A stretch of DNA of 64,000 nt from Sequoia sempervirens (GCA_007258455.2 VDFB02252616.1:117506128-117570127), one strand, 5' to 3'; shown: positions 48,112-60,285, numbered from the stretch's first letter. The notes: generated by a model not told the origin, from the letters alone. Made by a program: numbers and translations.

Positions 48112-49248
48112 CTATCTTGCCAATTTGTCCATCAACTTAGGATTACTACTAAGGTCAGCTAATGTAGCTAAAGACGATCTAGAGGGATATGGATTTCTGG
48201 AGGGATGATGTCTAAATGAGAGGTGATGAGAAGATCCTATGGATTCTTCAGGATTATAATCAATGTATGGTTTATAGTTAAAACTTGGAACATGTCTTGA
48301 TAGAGAATGAGACCTAGATATATGGGATAAACTAGGTCTACCACTAGTTGATGCTACAGGTTGCTCCAAGAGTGTTTCTTCTGGTAGAGATCTTAATTCT
48401 ATACTCGACACTCTTCTAGACTGTGTTCTTGTTTTGTCAGAAAATAGACCTTTGGAGGGTACTGGTAAATTCTAGAATATGGGTGCAGATGTCTAGTTAA
48501 TGTGTCTTTCAATAACAGGGAATCCTATATCAAAACTAGTATGATCAATGTGTCTTCCAAATTCTAGAACATTGCACTTGCCTTTTGGAAAGGATACCCC
48601 TGCTAGAAAGTTTGAAGGAGGAAACACAATATTCAATAACCTATATATGCATCGTCCACCTATAGTGGCATAGACAGAGTTTGGCTAAAGAATTATACCC
48701 TTAACTTGAAGTAACAAACAAAATGCATACTGTACATACTTATCTTCTAAACTAATTATGAAATTTGGACACACAAAAATTCATCCATCACCACCCTTTG
48801 TCTCATCATTTTCTTGGGCTCTAGACAGCCTTCCCCTAAATTGAGCAATTACAGCTTGATCTCAAATTCTACAACTGGTATCTATCAAGGTAGCAAAATA
48901 CTCAACCCCTATATCATAACTGAAATATGGGTGGATAATGATATCTACATATTAGAAATGAACATGAAAAAGCCCTTTATCTTTCCATATTTTAACATCT
49001 TCAAGTAATAGGAAAGGTAGGTATATTGGGAAAATTCCTTCTGCTGAAACTCGAAGATTAAGCTCAGATTGCCCAATTGAATCCATAGTCCTAGCTTTAA
49101 TGCCTTTCTCAGGATACAAATCTGAAATCTTTATTTCTGGAAACTTAAAATTGCCTTTGTTATCAACATATTCTTCTTTATCTTCAAAAAAATTATGAAT
49201 AACAAATGAAAGTGAATAAATTGCATTAAGAGATCTTTGGCTTGCCAT
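48112..49248 (-). pseudogene. Block B: N-module fused to a movement-protein-like region
   Basis: The first ~55 codons are the N-module shared with A and C (start at 49248). From about codon 58 the sequence differs and runs through a long region of mixed beta-type sequence with several stops, then HIDHTSFDIGFPVIERHIN (about 48530) and a Ser/Arg/Pro-rich tail (48411-48112, open for 99 codons; SRSHSLSRHVPSF). Position at the 5' end, size and Ser-rich tail fit a 30K-type movement protein, which in plant viruses acts at plasmodesmata. The assignment is by layout and general look, not by a decisive motif. Confidence 0.45.
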
Positions 49249-49546
49249 TGAAGAGTTTTAGGACTTACTGAAACTTTTCGCAGATCGTTTCACTGCTACT
49301 TTTACTATCTTACTACTCACCCTTCCACGTCTATCCTTCGGCTTCAAAATGGGATTTACGGCCTTATTGTGTCTCCATAGCTACTTTATGTCTCTACCTT
49401 CGATCTTTCATTCTTCACACTCTTATTCCAGCTACCAACATATGACTCTTATGATAGACTTTCACTATGAATAGATCTTAATAGAACATGGATCTGTTAT
49501 TACACATGCATTAGAAACTAGGCTCTAAACCAAGGGTCTGATACCA
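49249..49546 (-). promoter_or_regulatory. Block B: shared leader and primer site
   Basis: Minus-strand leader as in A and C. Primer-like sites TGGTATCAGACC at 49546-49535 and TGGTATCAGAGT at 49598-49585, about 50 bp apart. Confidence 0.7.
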
Positions 49547-49930
49547 ATTTAAAATAGATCTATACAATGAAATCAAACACATGGAAACTCTGATACCATT
49601 CAAAATGGAAGCATAGTTTGAACAGCAAGGCAATAAGATTCAACAAATCTTTTCAGAAATGGACAAATGCTTTCATTAACTCAAAAGATATTACAAATAT
49701 GCATTGGCATAATCAATTTTTTGATCATCTAGATCACTCAAAGCGTAGGAGAGAGCATACGTCTGATATGCTGACCACCAAACTACTAGACTTATGGACT
49801 CTTGATAATACTCAAGACTCAACTTCTAAGAATCCAGACTCTATCACTTAATGCCCAACTCAGAATTGAATTCTAACTTCTGATCCAAAATTCCTTATGA
49901 AGCATAGCTCTTGGGGTCCAAACACTATTA
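49547..49930 (-). repeat. Block B: 5' redundant end
   Basis: Copy of the region between RNA start and primer site (TGAGTTAATGAAAG, CATACGTCTGATATGC) on the minus strand, ending near CTCTTGGGGTCC. Confidence 0.6.
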
Positions 49931-51465
49931 AAATTTTAAAATGGTATCAGAGCTTCCATGTGTTGTTACTGGTTTCACTCTAATTGATATTCGAGCCTAC
50001 TGAACTAAGTCATAATCATGTTCACCAAAACACTATTGGGGTCTTAGAAGTATTGATAAGGATGAACAAACTTCTTAGTGCTTATTGTAACCTTAGTGCT
50101 ACTTCTGATTATGAATATTTTTTGAATCTTATGGTAATAGCGTTTGATCAAGGTCTTATTAGTGCTTATTGTGTTGTTGTTTTGGTGTCAATATACTTCC
50201 ACTTGAAATTGGTATTAGAGTTTTAGTGTTGATTGTGTTGTTGTTTTGGTGTCAATATACTTTCACTTGTAATTGGTATCTATGTTGTTGTTTTGGTGTC
50301 AATATTGGATTTTCTCATAAATATTTATGAGGAACCTAGTGCTTATTGTGCAGAATCAGAAGTATATTTCCCGTTTCTTTAGATTGGATTTTATTCTTGT
50401 TGTCCAAATTGCAGAAATAAGCCTATAAAATGGTATTGATAAGGATGAACAAACTTCTTAGTGCTTATTATAGCGTTAGTGCTACTTCTGATTATGAATA
50501 TTTGTTCAATCTTATGGTAATAGTGTTTGATCAAAGTCTTATTAGTGCTTATTGTGCTATTGTTTTGGTGTCAATATACTTTTGCTTGAAATTGGTATTA
50601 GAGCATTAGTGCTTATTGTGTTGTTGTTTTGGTTTCAATATACTTCCGCTTGTAATTAGTATTTGTGTTGTTGTTTTGGTGTCAAGTATAATTATATTCA
50701 TGTAATATCTTTCTAAATTGGTATCAAAGTGATACATGGAATATTGAATATATTGTCAAATCCATTATGTACGGGTATTGGTAATAGTGTTTGATCTTCT
50801 TCTGGGAAAATCTACCAATATCTGGATCATTAATCCTAATTGGCATTATCAAGATTATGACTCTGAACCTAGGCTCTAAACCTAGAGCCTGCTTCAGTGA
50901 GCCAAGCTTCAGGGAGTTTCTTCTGATTTCTTCTCTTTAGATTGGATTTTTAGATTGTGTTGTTGTTTTGGTGTCAAGTATAATTATATTCATGTAATAT
51001 CCTTCTAAATTAGTATCAGAGTGATAAAAGGAATATTGAATATATATTGTCAAAATCCATTATGTACTGGTATTGGTAATAGTGTTTGATCTTCTTAGTG
51101 CTTATTGTAACCTTATCAATACCAATTTCAGAAATGCTATTGGTAATGAAATAAAGAAAGCATTTTTCCATTTATGAAAATCTTTGTTGAATCTTGTTGC
51201 CTTGCTATCCAAATTGAATTGTAAAATGGTATCAAAGCATTAGTGCTTATTGTGTTGTTGTTTTGGTGTAAATATACTTCCACTTGAAATTGGTATTAGA
51301 TCATTAGTGCTTATTGTGTTGTTGTTTTGGTGTAAATATACTTCAACCAAAAGAAGATCAAACACTACTAGGTTTAGAGTCATTTGAAGCCTATAAATAA
51401 GACCCCAAGAGCTATGCTTTAGGGAGTTTCTTCTGATTTCTTTTCATATGATATTGATAAGGAGT
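49931..51465 (+). repeat. Scrambled array of primer-site modules
   Basis: A patchwork of short pararetrovirus pieces on the plus strand. The ~65-bp module (AGTGCTTATTGTGTTGTTG then GGTGTCAATATACTTCC then TTGGTATTAGAG) occurs about six times (around 50160, 50225, 50540, 50605, 51240, 51300), mixed with pieces containing TTGATAAGGATGAACAAAC. A TATA segment TATAAATAAGACCCC is at 51392. No coding frame of note. Confidence 0.65.
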
Positions 51466-52076
51466 TTCTAATATGCGGGATTAAGGAACTCCCTGAAGCC
51501 TATCAAAGATTGATTTTAGAAGATTTTCTATATAAAAATGTAGTTTTTGTGTTCCAAAATGATGGATAGGGCAATATCCAGCTTGTTCTAGGCATTCAAT
51601 AAATAGTAATTCTATCACCTATTCTCAGCAATGTAGAATTGGTGGTTTTAAAGAGTCTAGTGAGATAGTATAAAATTGCTCACATTATCTTCAGATGAAA
51701 AAATATCATTAATCACTTTCCTCCTGATTTCCATAGCATGGATGACTTAACTAGTACATTTAATACTAGTTGTAAGATTTTATTATCTCAAATGACACCA
51801 TATAAAGCTGATTCTCCACACATAACATTATATGATATTATATATTTAGTAGTCCATTTTCCTTCTAGTCAGATTCAATGGGTGATTAAGCATACAAAGA
51901 CCTCCCTCCTTGGAGAATGGTATGATCAGGATACTGGTAGATTTGCTTAGAATAATATCAAACACTATTACCAATATGAGTACATAATGGATTTTAACAA
52001 TATATTCAATATTCCATGTATCCACCTATTACCTAATATTGGAAGATGGCGCATCCACGAGTGGGATAATGGATGA
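51466..52076 (+). pseudogene. Block D: ORF-X C-terminal three quarters
   Basis: Starts abruptly in ORF-X at the equivalent of 43020 in C (ATATGCGGGATTAAGGAACTC) and runs to the stop at 52074-52076. The open part 51738-51950 (70 codons) has LLSQMTPYKA and LLGEWYDQDTGRFA. Near-identical to block C, with different stops (43449 stop absent here, others added). Confidence 0.6.
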
Positions 52077-53215
52077 CAACACAACAATGTGGTGAGAATA
52101 ATTATTGTACATAATGTAAATTATTTTGTGTGAAGTCGTAGTGGACCCTAATAATGTCTCATAAATAAATAAGGGGTGACATATTTTAGCTAGCACAAGG
52201 CTTTTTTATGCCGTGATGTCAGCCACGTTAAGATCTGACAACAAGATGCAACCCTGTTTAAAAAGCAAGATCCTCGTAGCCACTTACGGGTGTTAAGTGA
52301 CCCGTTCTCACTTTACGGTGTCATAAAAGTGAAAAAAAATATTGTGAATAATTAGTATGTCTAGGATAATGTCTTAGTAGTTTCTAGAATAAAATATTAA
52401 TGAAAAAGTAAAAGTTAAATATGGACAAAAATTCAAAAGGTGGGGAAATTTCCAGAAATATCCCATGTGAAGCTAGAAAATCTTGTACTCAAAAAGATTA
52501 CTCACATGGTGGACCCTTGTACTAAAAAGGTTACCTTGTACAAAAGATTCCCACATGTAAAAATTATTTTGTCCATTATCCAAAAAGTAAAGATAAACAA
52601 TATCTATGGAAAATATTCTTGTAGATATTTCTAGTCTTCTCCATAATATGGACAAATAAATAAAGGTTGTTGAGAAAATCAAGGACTAACAATGTCTTTC
52701 ATGTGGCAAGATAATCATCCTTGCATTTTCTAGAGAAATGGCCTAGTAGAATAGGTAAAAGGTTTTGGTGACTGGATCTCCAGGTCATTTGAAGCCTATA
52801 AATAAGACCCCAAGAGCTCATTTGAGGCATTCGAATTCTGGATTGGAAGTTAAGTGATCTAAAGTTTGTATAGAGTCTTAGAGTCTTAGAAGTTGAATCT
52901 TGGGTATTGTCTAGATTCCATAAGTCTAGTAGTATGGTGTTTAGCATATTAGATGTATGCTCTCTTTTGTGCTTTGAGTGATCTGGATGATCAGAAATAT
53001 GATAATGCCAAAGTATTCATGTAATATCTTTTGAGTTAATGAAAGTACTTCATTTCTAAAAATCTTCTTCTATCTTATTATTTCCTTGTTGTCCAAATTG
53101 CATTGTAAAATGGTATCAGAGCATTACTTCTTATCGTGTTGTTGTTTTGGTGACAATATACTTCTACTTGTAATTGTTTTTTGTGTTGTTGTTTTGGTGT
53201 CAATATTGGGATTTT
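52077..53215 (+). promoter_or_regulatory. Block D: 3' region, TATA box and primer site
   Basis: Shared 3' region from 52184 (TTTTAGCTAGCACAAGG), hairpin CCACTTACGGGTGTTAAGTG (about 52279), TATA box TATAAATAAG at 52797-52806, RNA-start-like CTCATTTGAGGCATT, redundant leader, and a perfect primer site TGGTATCAGAGC at 53111-53122. This is the best-preserved plus-strand promoter and primer region. Confidence 0.7.
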
Positions 53216-53640
53216 GACAATATATTCAATATTCCCTGTATCGCTCTGATCTACCAATTTAGAAAGATATTACATGAATATAATTATACTTGACACCAAA
53301 ACAATAGTACATTTGAAAATCCAATCTAAAAAAAAAGAAATCAAATCATTTGAAAATATATAGCAGAATCTTGAGGATCTTCAGGAAGAAGATTCTTGTT
53401 CATATCAAACCTTCCAATGACTTGGATAGACTCAAATTTTTCTAGAGGATTAAGATACTAGATTTTCTAAAAAAATTGATTCTATCCAAGTCATTGGAAG
53501 GTTTGATATGAACGAGAATCTTCTTCCTGAAGATGCTCTGATACCAATTCAGAATGAAACTAGTAACAACACACGGAAGCTCTAATACCAATTTCAAGTG
53601 AATAGAAGTATATTGACACCAAAACAACAACACAATAAGT
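53216..53640. repeat. Inverted fragments of the ORF-X start
   Basis: The ORF-X start (coding for IGRFDMN) appears on the minus strand at about 53370-53460 and on the plus strand at about 53474-53538, giving an inverted repeat with a short spacer, flanked by fragments of primer-site module. Confidence 0.65.
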
Positions 53641-54564
53641 ACTAATGCTTTGATACCATTTTACATTGCAATTTGATAGAAAGGGAACAATAAGATAGAA
53701 CTAGATTTTCAAAAATGAAATACTTTCATTAACTCAAAATATATTACATGAATACTTTGGCATTATTAGATTTATGATCATACAGATCGCTCGAAGCGCA
53801 AGAGAGAGCATACGTCTGATATGCTAAACACCAGAATAGTAGAATTATGGACTCTAGAAAATACTCAAGACTCAACTTCTAAGACTCTAAGACTCTATGC
53901 AAACTTGAGATCACTCAACTTTCAATGCCTCAAATGAGCTCTTGGGGTCTTATTTATAGGCTTCAAATGACCTGCAGATCCGGTCACCAAAACCTTTTAC
54001 CTATTCTACTAGGTCATTTCTCTAGAAAATGCAAGGAGAATTCTCTTGCCACATGACAGACATTGTCAGTCCTTTATTTTATCAACCTTTATTTATTTTT
54101 TCATATTATGGAGAAGACTAGAAATATATATAAGAATATTTTTCCGTAGATATTATCTATCTTTAATTTTTGGATAGTGGAAAAAATAACTTTTACATGT
54201 GGGAATATTTTGTACAAGATAGACTTTTTAGTACAAGGGTCCACCATATGAATAATCTTTTGGGTACAATATTTTTCTATCTTCACATGGGATATTTCTA
54301 GAAATTTCCCCACCTTTTGAATTTTTGTCCACATTTTACTTTTACTTTCTCCATAATGTTTTATTATAGAAAATACTATGACTCTATCCTAGACATACTA
54401 ATTATTTATAATATTTATTTTCACTTTTATGACACCATAAAGTGAGAATGACCCACTTAACACTCGTAAGTGGCTACGAGGATCTTTCTTTTTAAACAAG
54501 GTTGCATTGTATTGTTAGATCTTAACATGGCTGGCATCACGACACAGACAAGCCCTTGTGCTAG
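53641..54564 (-). promoter_or_regulatory. Block A: 3' region, TATA box and primer site
   Basis: Minus-strand shared 3' region, from TTTTAGCTAGCACAAGG at about 54570 through the hairpin and TATA box (minus TATAAATAAG at 53958-53949) to the primer site TGGTATCAAAGC at 53658-53647. The ORF-Y stop lies inside the first bases of the shared region. Confidence 0.7.
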
Positions 54565-55002
54565 CTAAAAAGTGATATGACTTTGTAACTTGTCTGGTAA
54601 TGCTTTATATACATTATCCCAATCTTGAGATTGTGGATTAAAAACATACATTATCCTTTCAATTTCATCAGAATATGCAATGTCAAATTCAATTCTAGTT
54701 GCAAGGAGTGCAAGTCTTAATTTGATCTTCATTTCTTCAATCCCAACGTTTGGTAACCAATCCTTGCATAGGGAATAGAACTCAACTCTTGGGAGATCAT
54801 ATCCACTATTATGGAAATGGGTTAAATATTGCTCCATGCATTCTCTCAAGGCATAAAGCAGATTTCCTTTGATTAATTGTAAGAATTTGTTCATGTTAGA
54901 GTGGAAGTAGATGCCAACCAGATCAATATACTCCTCCACAACAAATTGATTGAAAGTAATGCTTCTGATGAAACCATATTTGATACATTTTAACAAATTC
55001 AT
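54565..55002 (-). CDS. Block A: ORF-Y, 145 codons, unrecognised
   Basis: The only uninterrupted frame of fair length at the 3' end of block A, starting MNLLKCIKYGFIRSITF and ending in ALPDKLQSHITF at the border with the shared 3' region. It contains YLTHFHNSGYDLP, LLATRIEFDIAYSDEIERI and FNPQSQDWDNVYKALPDK; mixed helix and strand, no zinc or catalytic pattern seen. Blocks B-E carry ORF-X in the same place, and the two do not resemble each other. Broken frames at 55003-55224 may be its upstream part. As it belongs to a dead element it is probably a fossil despite being open. Confidence 0.5.
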   Translation of the reverse strand: MNLLKCIKYGFIRSITFNQFVVEEYIDLVGIYFHSNMNKFLQLIKGNLLYALRECMEQYLTHFHNSGYDLPRVEFYSLCKDWLPNVGIEEMKIKLRLALLATRIEFDIAYSDEIERIMYVFNPQSQDWDNVYKALPDKLQSHITF

Positions 55003-55224
55003 CTTACTTATTTTTTACCACCTCATCCCAAATAGTTTTGTGATATGGATATCAATGGATAGTGGGCTTCTGACATAGAAAATTAATGGTGCTTCTTCTA
55101 ACCCAAATTTTTGAAGGAATGCCAATCCTGCATCAAGATCCAAAATTCCTTTTTCATAATTTTTTGTAATAGACCCTCTCAGCTCTGTTAGCCATTTATC
55201 TAGGAAAAAATGTTCTAATAATAA

Positions 55225-56205
55225 TTAAACTATCTCAGTTGGGAGGAAGGGAAGAGATATCTTATAATTTTCTAAATTATACATATATATGCCATCTAAG
55301 AAAATCCAATCTGGATCTTTGAATTTTATTCCTCCATTATAAATAGTTGTTGCTAATTCTTTGGCCAATGCATCTGCTAATGGATTATTTTCTCCTTTAA
55401 TCGATTCTATATCAAAATCATAAGCCAAAAATTCAAAATACCATCTTGCAATTCTTCCATGAGCTATATCTTTATTTGGATTTTTCTTTAAGAGGCTTCT
55501 TTGGGCTTGGCTATCAGTTCTTATAGTAAACCTTTCTGGCTTGAGAAATATCTTGAATTTTTCAATACCTTTTTTTACTCCTAACATTTCCTTTTCAAAT
55601 ATGTGGTATCTATTTTCAGTATCTATAAATGTTCCTAACTGATATCCACATATATTCCTTTTCCCATTTTCTTCTTCCTGTATCAAAACAACAAACCATG
55701 TTGTATTAGAAGCATTAGTGTATAAATATAGTGGTAAACCTGGAGTTGGTATTTGTAATGATGGAAAATTTTGACATTTGGATTTTATGCATTGAACAGC
55801 TTCGATTGCCTTCAGGGACCATCCTTCCTTGTTTTCTGTTAAGTGCTCCTGTATTGCTTTTTTGTCTTCTGCAAGACCTCTATAAAAAGGTGAGACATGG
55901 TGAAGACAACCTAGAAATATTTGTATGTATTTTTTATCTTGTAAAATATTAGGAAATTCTTGAATCCCCTGTAGAATATGAAGATGTAATTTAATGTTAC
56001 CCTTGTTAAGATGAAATCTTAAAACATCTATCTGGCTATTACCAATTAGCATTATTTTTGTTGATAAAAATATTCCATGCTTTTTGATTGTTGCATAAAA
56101 ATATCCTAGGTGTTGTAAATGGTCAAATTCAAAATCAAAGAAAACAATTATGTCATCAATATATACTGCACAAAAATATTTAAGATGCCTCAGAGCTTGA
56201 TCCAT
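55225..56205 (-). pseudogene. Block A: reverse transcriptase C-part and RNase H
   Basis: 326 open codons. YIDD catalytic box near the start (AVYIDDIIVFF, residues 13-23), then the connection, then RNase H from about residue 165: LYLYTNAS (first catalytic Asp now Asn), FEKEMLGVKKG (catalytic Glu), RTDSQAQ (second Asp) and NPLADALAKE (last Asp). No integrase follows, as expected for Caulimoviridae and not for Ty3 elements. The frame continues upstream with a break at 56206. In pararetroviruses this enzyme copies pregenomic RNA to DNA. The Asn replacement alone would disable RNase H. Confidence 0.85.
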
Positions 56206-56620
56206 TCATCTCTGAAAATAAGCGGGTGTTGTACAAAGATCAGATGGAATTACATTCCATTCATATAAACCCTGTGTAACTAAGAATGTAGTTTTATACC
56301 TATCTGATTCTTTAACTTTAATCTGCCAGAATCTTGACTTTTTAGTAGAAGTTAGAAAATATTTTCTTATTAGCAGCTCTTCTAATTAGATCAACACTAA
56401 ATGGAATTGGATAATTAAATGGAAGGATGATATCATTAAGAGGCTTATAATTTATATAGAATCTCTTCTTACCTCTTTCCTTTTTAGCTCTTTTATTTAC
56501 CAAAAATACTTGACAAGAAAATGGACTTTTGCTAGAACAAATGAAATACCCTTCAAGTAACTCATTCAAATGTTCATCCATCTCCTTTACTTCTAATGGG
56601 CTCATAAGATATACTAGATC
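56206..56620 (-). pseudogene. Block A: reverse transcriptase N-part
   Basis: Open at 56605-56342 with MDEHLNELLEGYFI, SPFSCQVFLVNKRA and FYINYKPLNDIILPFNYPIP, the usual first half of caulimovirid reverse transcriptase, then a broken stretch with EWNVIPS-like sequence to 56206. Separated by at least one frameshift from the catalytic part. Confidence 0.75.
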
Positions 56621-56635
56621 ATTTGGAATAACTGA

Positions 56636-57328
56636 TTAGCATTTTGGCCTTATTTGGATTTCACAATCTTCATGATCTTGTGACCAGAATTGTAATGGGT
56701 TTAAAATACAACAATCTTTTTCAAATCTTTTCTTGATTTTATCAAATAATTCTATTGGGTATTCTGATAGTTCTTTTACAAATTCTTTCCTTTTATCCTT
56801 ACCACTATTCTCAAATTTATGATTGACAATTTTTAATGCAGGAATATCAATTTGACCATCTTCATGTCTCAAAGAAATTTTTTGTTTCCAAAATTGATCT
56901 TGAGGTTCATACTTTGTAAGGAATAGATAACCCAACAGGACATCATCTTCTAAGTCATTATATTCAATGAAATATGTAACAAACATTTTACCCATTATTT
57001 CAATATGGAAATCTTGAGCATACCTTCCCATCTAAATTTGTTCTCCATTAATGGCATAGCTATGAGATAAATCAGGCCTTGGCTTCCAGAATTCTGGAGG
57101 AATTGTATTTGTTTTTGCAAGGGATCTTGAGAAACTAGTATCCACAAATGCATCCATAGGAATTTTCTTAAATCCTGGAAAGCAAAAATTAATCCTGATA
57201 TAATTGCCTTTATTAGCCAACAATAAAGAACATGCTTTATCTTTACTTTTTTGTGTGCTTCTATTACTACTATTGCTATTATTATCTTCAGTTTCTTCTA
57301 TTGCATATTTCTCTTCCTGAGAGCTCAA
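56636..57328 (-). pseudogene. Block A: aspartic protease region
   Basis: 57328-57032 contains the active-site region FVDTSFSRSLAKT (DTG altered to DTS) and PPEFWKPRPD. 57031-56636 follows after one stop with DVLLGYLFLTKYEPQDQFW, the second conserved protease region. Upstream of the reverse transcriptase as in caulimovirid polyproteins. Confidence 0.75.
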
Positions 57329-58290
57329 TATAAAATCCTTAATTTATTCCATTGTAGAAGAAATATCTCTCATTTCTTTAGATTAGGTTTTGGAAAACCT
57401 TGTTAAATCTGCAACATCATTTACTAATAAATCCAATTTTTTGAATATAGCAATTAAATCAACATTATCTGGATCATACTTTTTTTGTTCTTTGGGAAGA
57501 ATAATGCTTAGAAGAACTAGCTCTATTCTTTTTCCATGGTGGGATCTTGTAACCATGATCAAGATCTTGTGAAGATCTTTTATCCCACTATTTAAGTTGC
57601 TTTTGAAGCTCTTCCTTCTTTGTTTGGAGCTTCTTCATCCTTTGTAAATGTTGATTGACAACATCTCTTCTTTCTTCTCTAGTTCCTGCCATCTTGTAAG
57701 GATATTTAGAATTCTCAATATCTAATATAATTTGTACATCTTTCAAATAATTTTTTAATAATGTGACCAAGAAATCTTCATCTTCCTCTGATAAAGATGC
57801 TTCAGATTTTGAGCTTGAAGAAGAAATCCTTTTGTGTTTCTCTCTATGTTTAAACATATTATATTTATCAAGAAATATTCCTATTAATTCACACTGATCA
57901 TCCATTTCTTGAGAAACATCATGAACATTAATCACTTCCCAATCTTGATTATAGTATTCAAACATTGCATAAACCTTTGTACCAGGATTAAGCTTTTTTG
58001 GACAATCTATAGCATAGCGAGGTCCCTTATAGATAAAATATTTTACACCTTTGGGGACTTTTCTATTCCTTCTTTTTAGCAGAAATGGTGGATATTTTTT
58101 AGGAAAATTTTGTTTCTAGAATGGAACAATCTTATATTTTATTTTAGAACCATATTTTCCATGCTTACTCCCTTTGAATGTATACTCACCCTCATAGTTA
58201 GAGTCTCTGCTAAGGTGTGTGGAACACTTTTTTACACTTACATGTCCTTCCACAACCCTTTTTCTTAAACTGCTTTAGATTGGTGAAATC
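57329..58290 (-). pseudogene. Block A: coat-protein C-part with zinc finger and tail
   Basis: Near 58260-58150 a C-x-C zinc-finger start (CGRTCKCKKVFH) continues after a one-base shift as HLSRDSNYEGEYTFKG and HGKYGSK, the pattern of caulimovirid coat proteins. 57965-57588 (125 codons) has a Ser-rich part (SSSSKSEASLSEEDEDF) and a charged coiled-coil-like end (QHLQRMKKLQTKKEELQKQ). The stretch from 57587 to 57329 is in broken frames. Confidence 0.65.
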
Positions 58291-59187
58291 TTTTAACTAG
58301 TTAATTAGAGGTAAGTCACAAAATTCTTTCAAATTGCATGTATAATTATACTCATCTCTATTATTTTGTAGTTCCCCTAAAAGACACTGTTTCTCCAATT
58401 TATAACCAATCAAAGACTTGAGTTCTACAAAATTACATTGGGCTATTGTCTTACCTATCTTTTTGATAATATAATCTTTAGCCCATGCACCCAAACCAGA
58501 AGGAAAAGAATTCAAATAATTTTCTTTTTCTATAACATCTTTAGTTTTGTCTACAATAATCATGTAGTTTTCAAAAGAAAGATTGTATTCATGAAACTTA
58601 GCTAAATTTTTAAGTTTCATTGCTTGCAACATATTTTTTGCCTCAGTAGCTTGGTTCTTTCTATCACCAAAGAACAAATCAGTAATCAAGAACTTAAACT
58701 ATTCAAATCCAGCTGAAAATATATCATTTTTTCCCATATCTATCTATTTGACTACTTCCTCAATGATTTGTTCATTCTCATAAACTATTGTTGTTGGGCC
58801 ATCATCTAGTATATTATTCCTTATTTTTCCTGATAGAAGTCTTACTGCATATAAAACCTTCGTTGTTTCGGACCACTGACAAGTTTTATCAAAGAAATTT
58901 TCTAAAGTATCTTCCTAGGTGTAGATTGTATCATATGGGTCTACAATCTTATCAATATTGAGTATATAGCATGTTGTTGCATATGGCCTTAATTGTTTAG
59001 GTTTTTCATTTTTAGACATTACATCTTTCATCTTAATATCAAACTCAACTTTTTTAACAGTTTCCCAAGGTTCTATTTCTTATAATTGACTATAATTAGT
59101 AGAATCCAATTCTACTTCTTGATCAAAGTCATCTACAATTTCTATTGAATATTTAGATTCTTTACAGATATCAATATCAATTGTTAT
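58291..59187 (-). pseudogene. Block A: coat-protein core
   Basis: 58689-58297 (130 codons) holds the core with YNLSFENYMIIVDKTKDV and FPSGLGAWAKDYI. Upstream, in the same direction but interrupted, LYAVRLLSGKIRN (about 58860) matches block C. Gag-like capsid protein; would encapsidate the genome. Confidence 0.6.
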
Positions 59188-59469
59188 CTAAATAGATTCT
59201 TTTTCAAACTGACCATCATCTTTAGATTCGTTGTTAGCAAAACTAGGTTCATTCATATAGATTGGTTCTATATTCTCTATATCTACATTGAGTTCTTGAA
59301 GCCAATCTCTTTTTTGTTCTTGATTTGTTGAACTATGTTCTTTTACCTTAGGAATTGTAGTCATTGTTGATTTATTAGATGATTTAACTACCTTACTTTT
59401 CCTTTCTTGAGTTTCTAACCCTTTCTCATGTTTCTTCTTTCGTCTTAATACTTGCCTTATCTTTTCCAA
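59188..59469 (-). pseudogene. Block A: basic domain shared by A, B and C
   Basis: 93 codons, Lys/Arg-rich start (EKIRQVLRRKKKHEKG) and the common end DWLQELNVDIENIEPIYMN. It follows the N-module directly, after one stop, whereas in block B the movement-like region lies between them. Confidence 0.55.
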
Positions 59470-59472
59470 TTT

Positions 59473-59694
59473 TTAAGCTATAGACTTTAACAGGGCCTTA
59501 GATGGTTCTTTAAATTTTCTACTTGAATCCATAGTCCTAGCTTTAATGCCTTTCTCAGGATACAAATCTGAAATCTTTATTTCTGGAAACTTAAAATTGC
59601 CTTTGCTATCAACATATTCTTCTTTATCTTCAAACACATTATGAATAATAGATGAAAGCGAAGAACTTGCATCAAGAGATCTTTGGCTTGCCAT
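59473..59694 (-). pseudogene. Block A: N-module
   Basis: 73 codons from the start at 59694 (MASQRSLDASSSLSSIIHN... KISDLYPEKGIKARTMDSS). The first ~50 codons are shared almost unchanged with B (49248) and C (41088). No domain recognised. Upstream is the shared leader. Confidence 0.65.
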
Positions 59695-60285
59695 TGAAGA
59701 GTTTTAGGACTTACTGAAACTTTTTGTAGACCATTTCACTACTACTTTTACTGTCTTACTGCTCACCCTTCCACACCTATCCTTTAGCTTCAACATGGGA
59801 TTTATGGCCTTACTGCGGCTCCATAGCTACTCTACTTCTCTACCTTTGATCTTTTAGTCTTCACACTCTTATTCTAGCTACCAACATCTGAATCTTATGG
59901 AAAACTTTCACTATGACTAGATCTTAATAGAACATGGATCTATTATTACACATGCATTAGAAACTAGGCTCTGATACCAATTAGAGCGAAAGTATATTGA
60001 CACCAAAACAATAGGACAATAAGAACTAATGCTCTGATACCATTTTACAATGGAATTTGAACAACAAGGAAACAATAAGATAGAACAAGATTTTCATAAA
60101 TGAAATACTTTCATTAACTCAAAAGATATTACATGAATACTTTGGCATTATCATATTTTTGATCATCCATATCACTCGAAGCATGGGAGAGAGCATATGT
60201 CTGATATGCAAAACACAAGACTACTAGACTTATGGAATCTATACAATACTCAAGACTCTATGCAAACTTGAGATCGCTCAACAAC
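59695..60285 (-). promoter_or_regulatory. Block A: leader, paired primer sites, 5' end
   Basis: Minus strand: TGGTATCAGAGC at 60042-60031 and TGGTATCAGAGCCTAGTTT at 59979-59961, both perfect in their first twelve bases, 63 bp apart. The second extends further along the tRNA-Met complement. The region ends at the head-to-head joint with block E. Confidence 0.75.
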
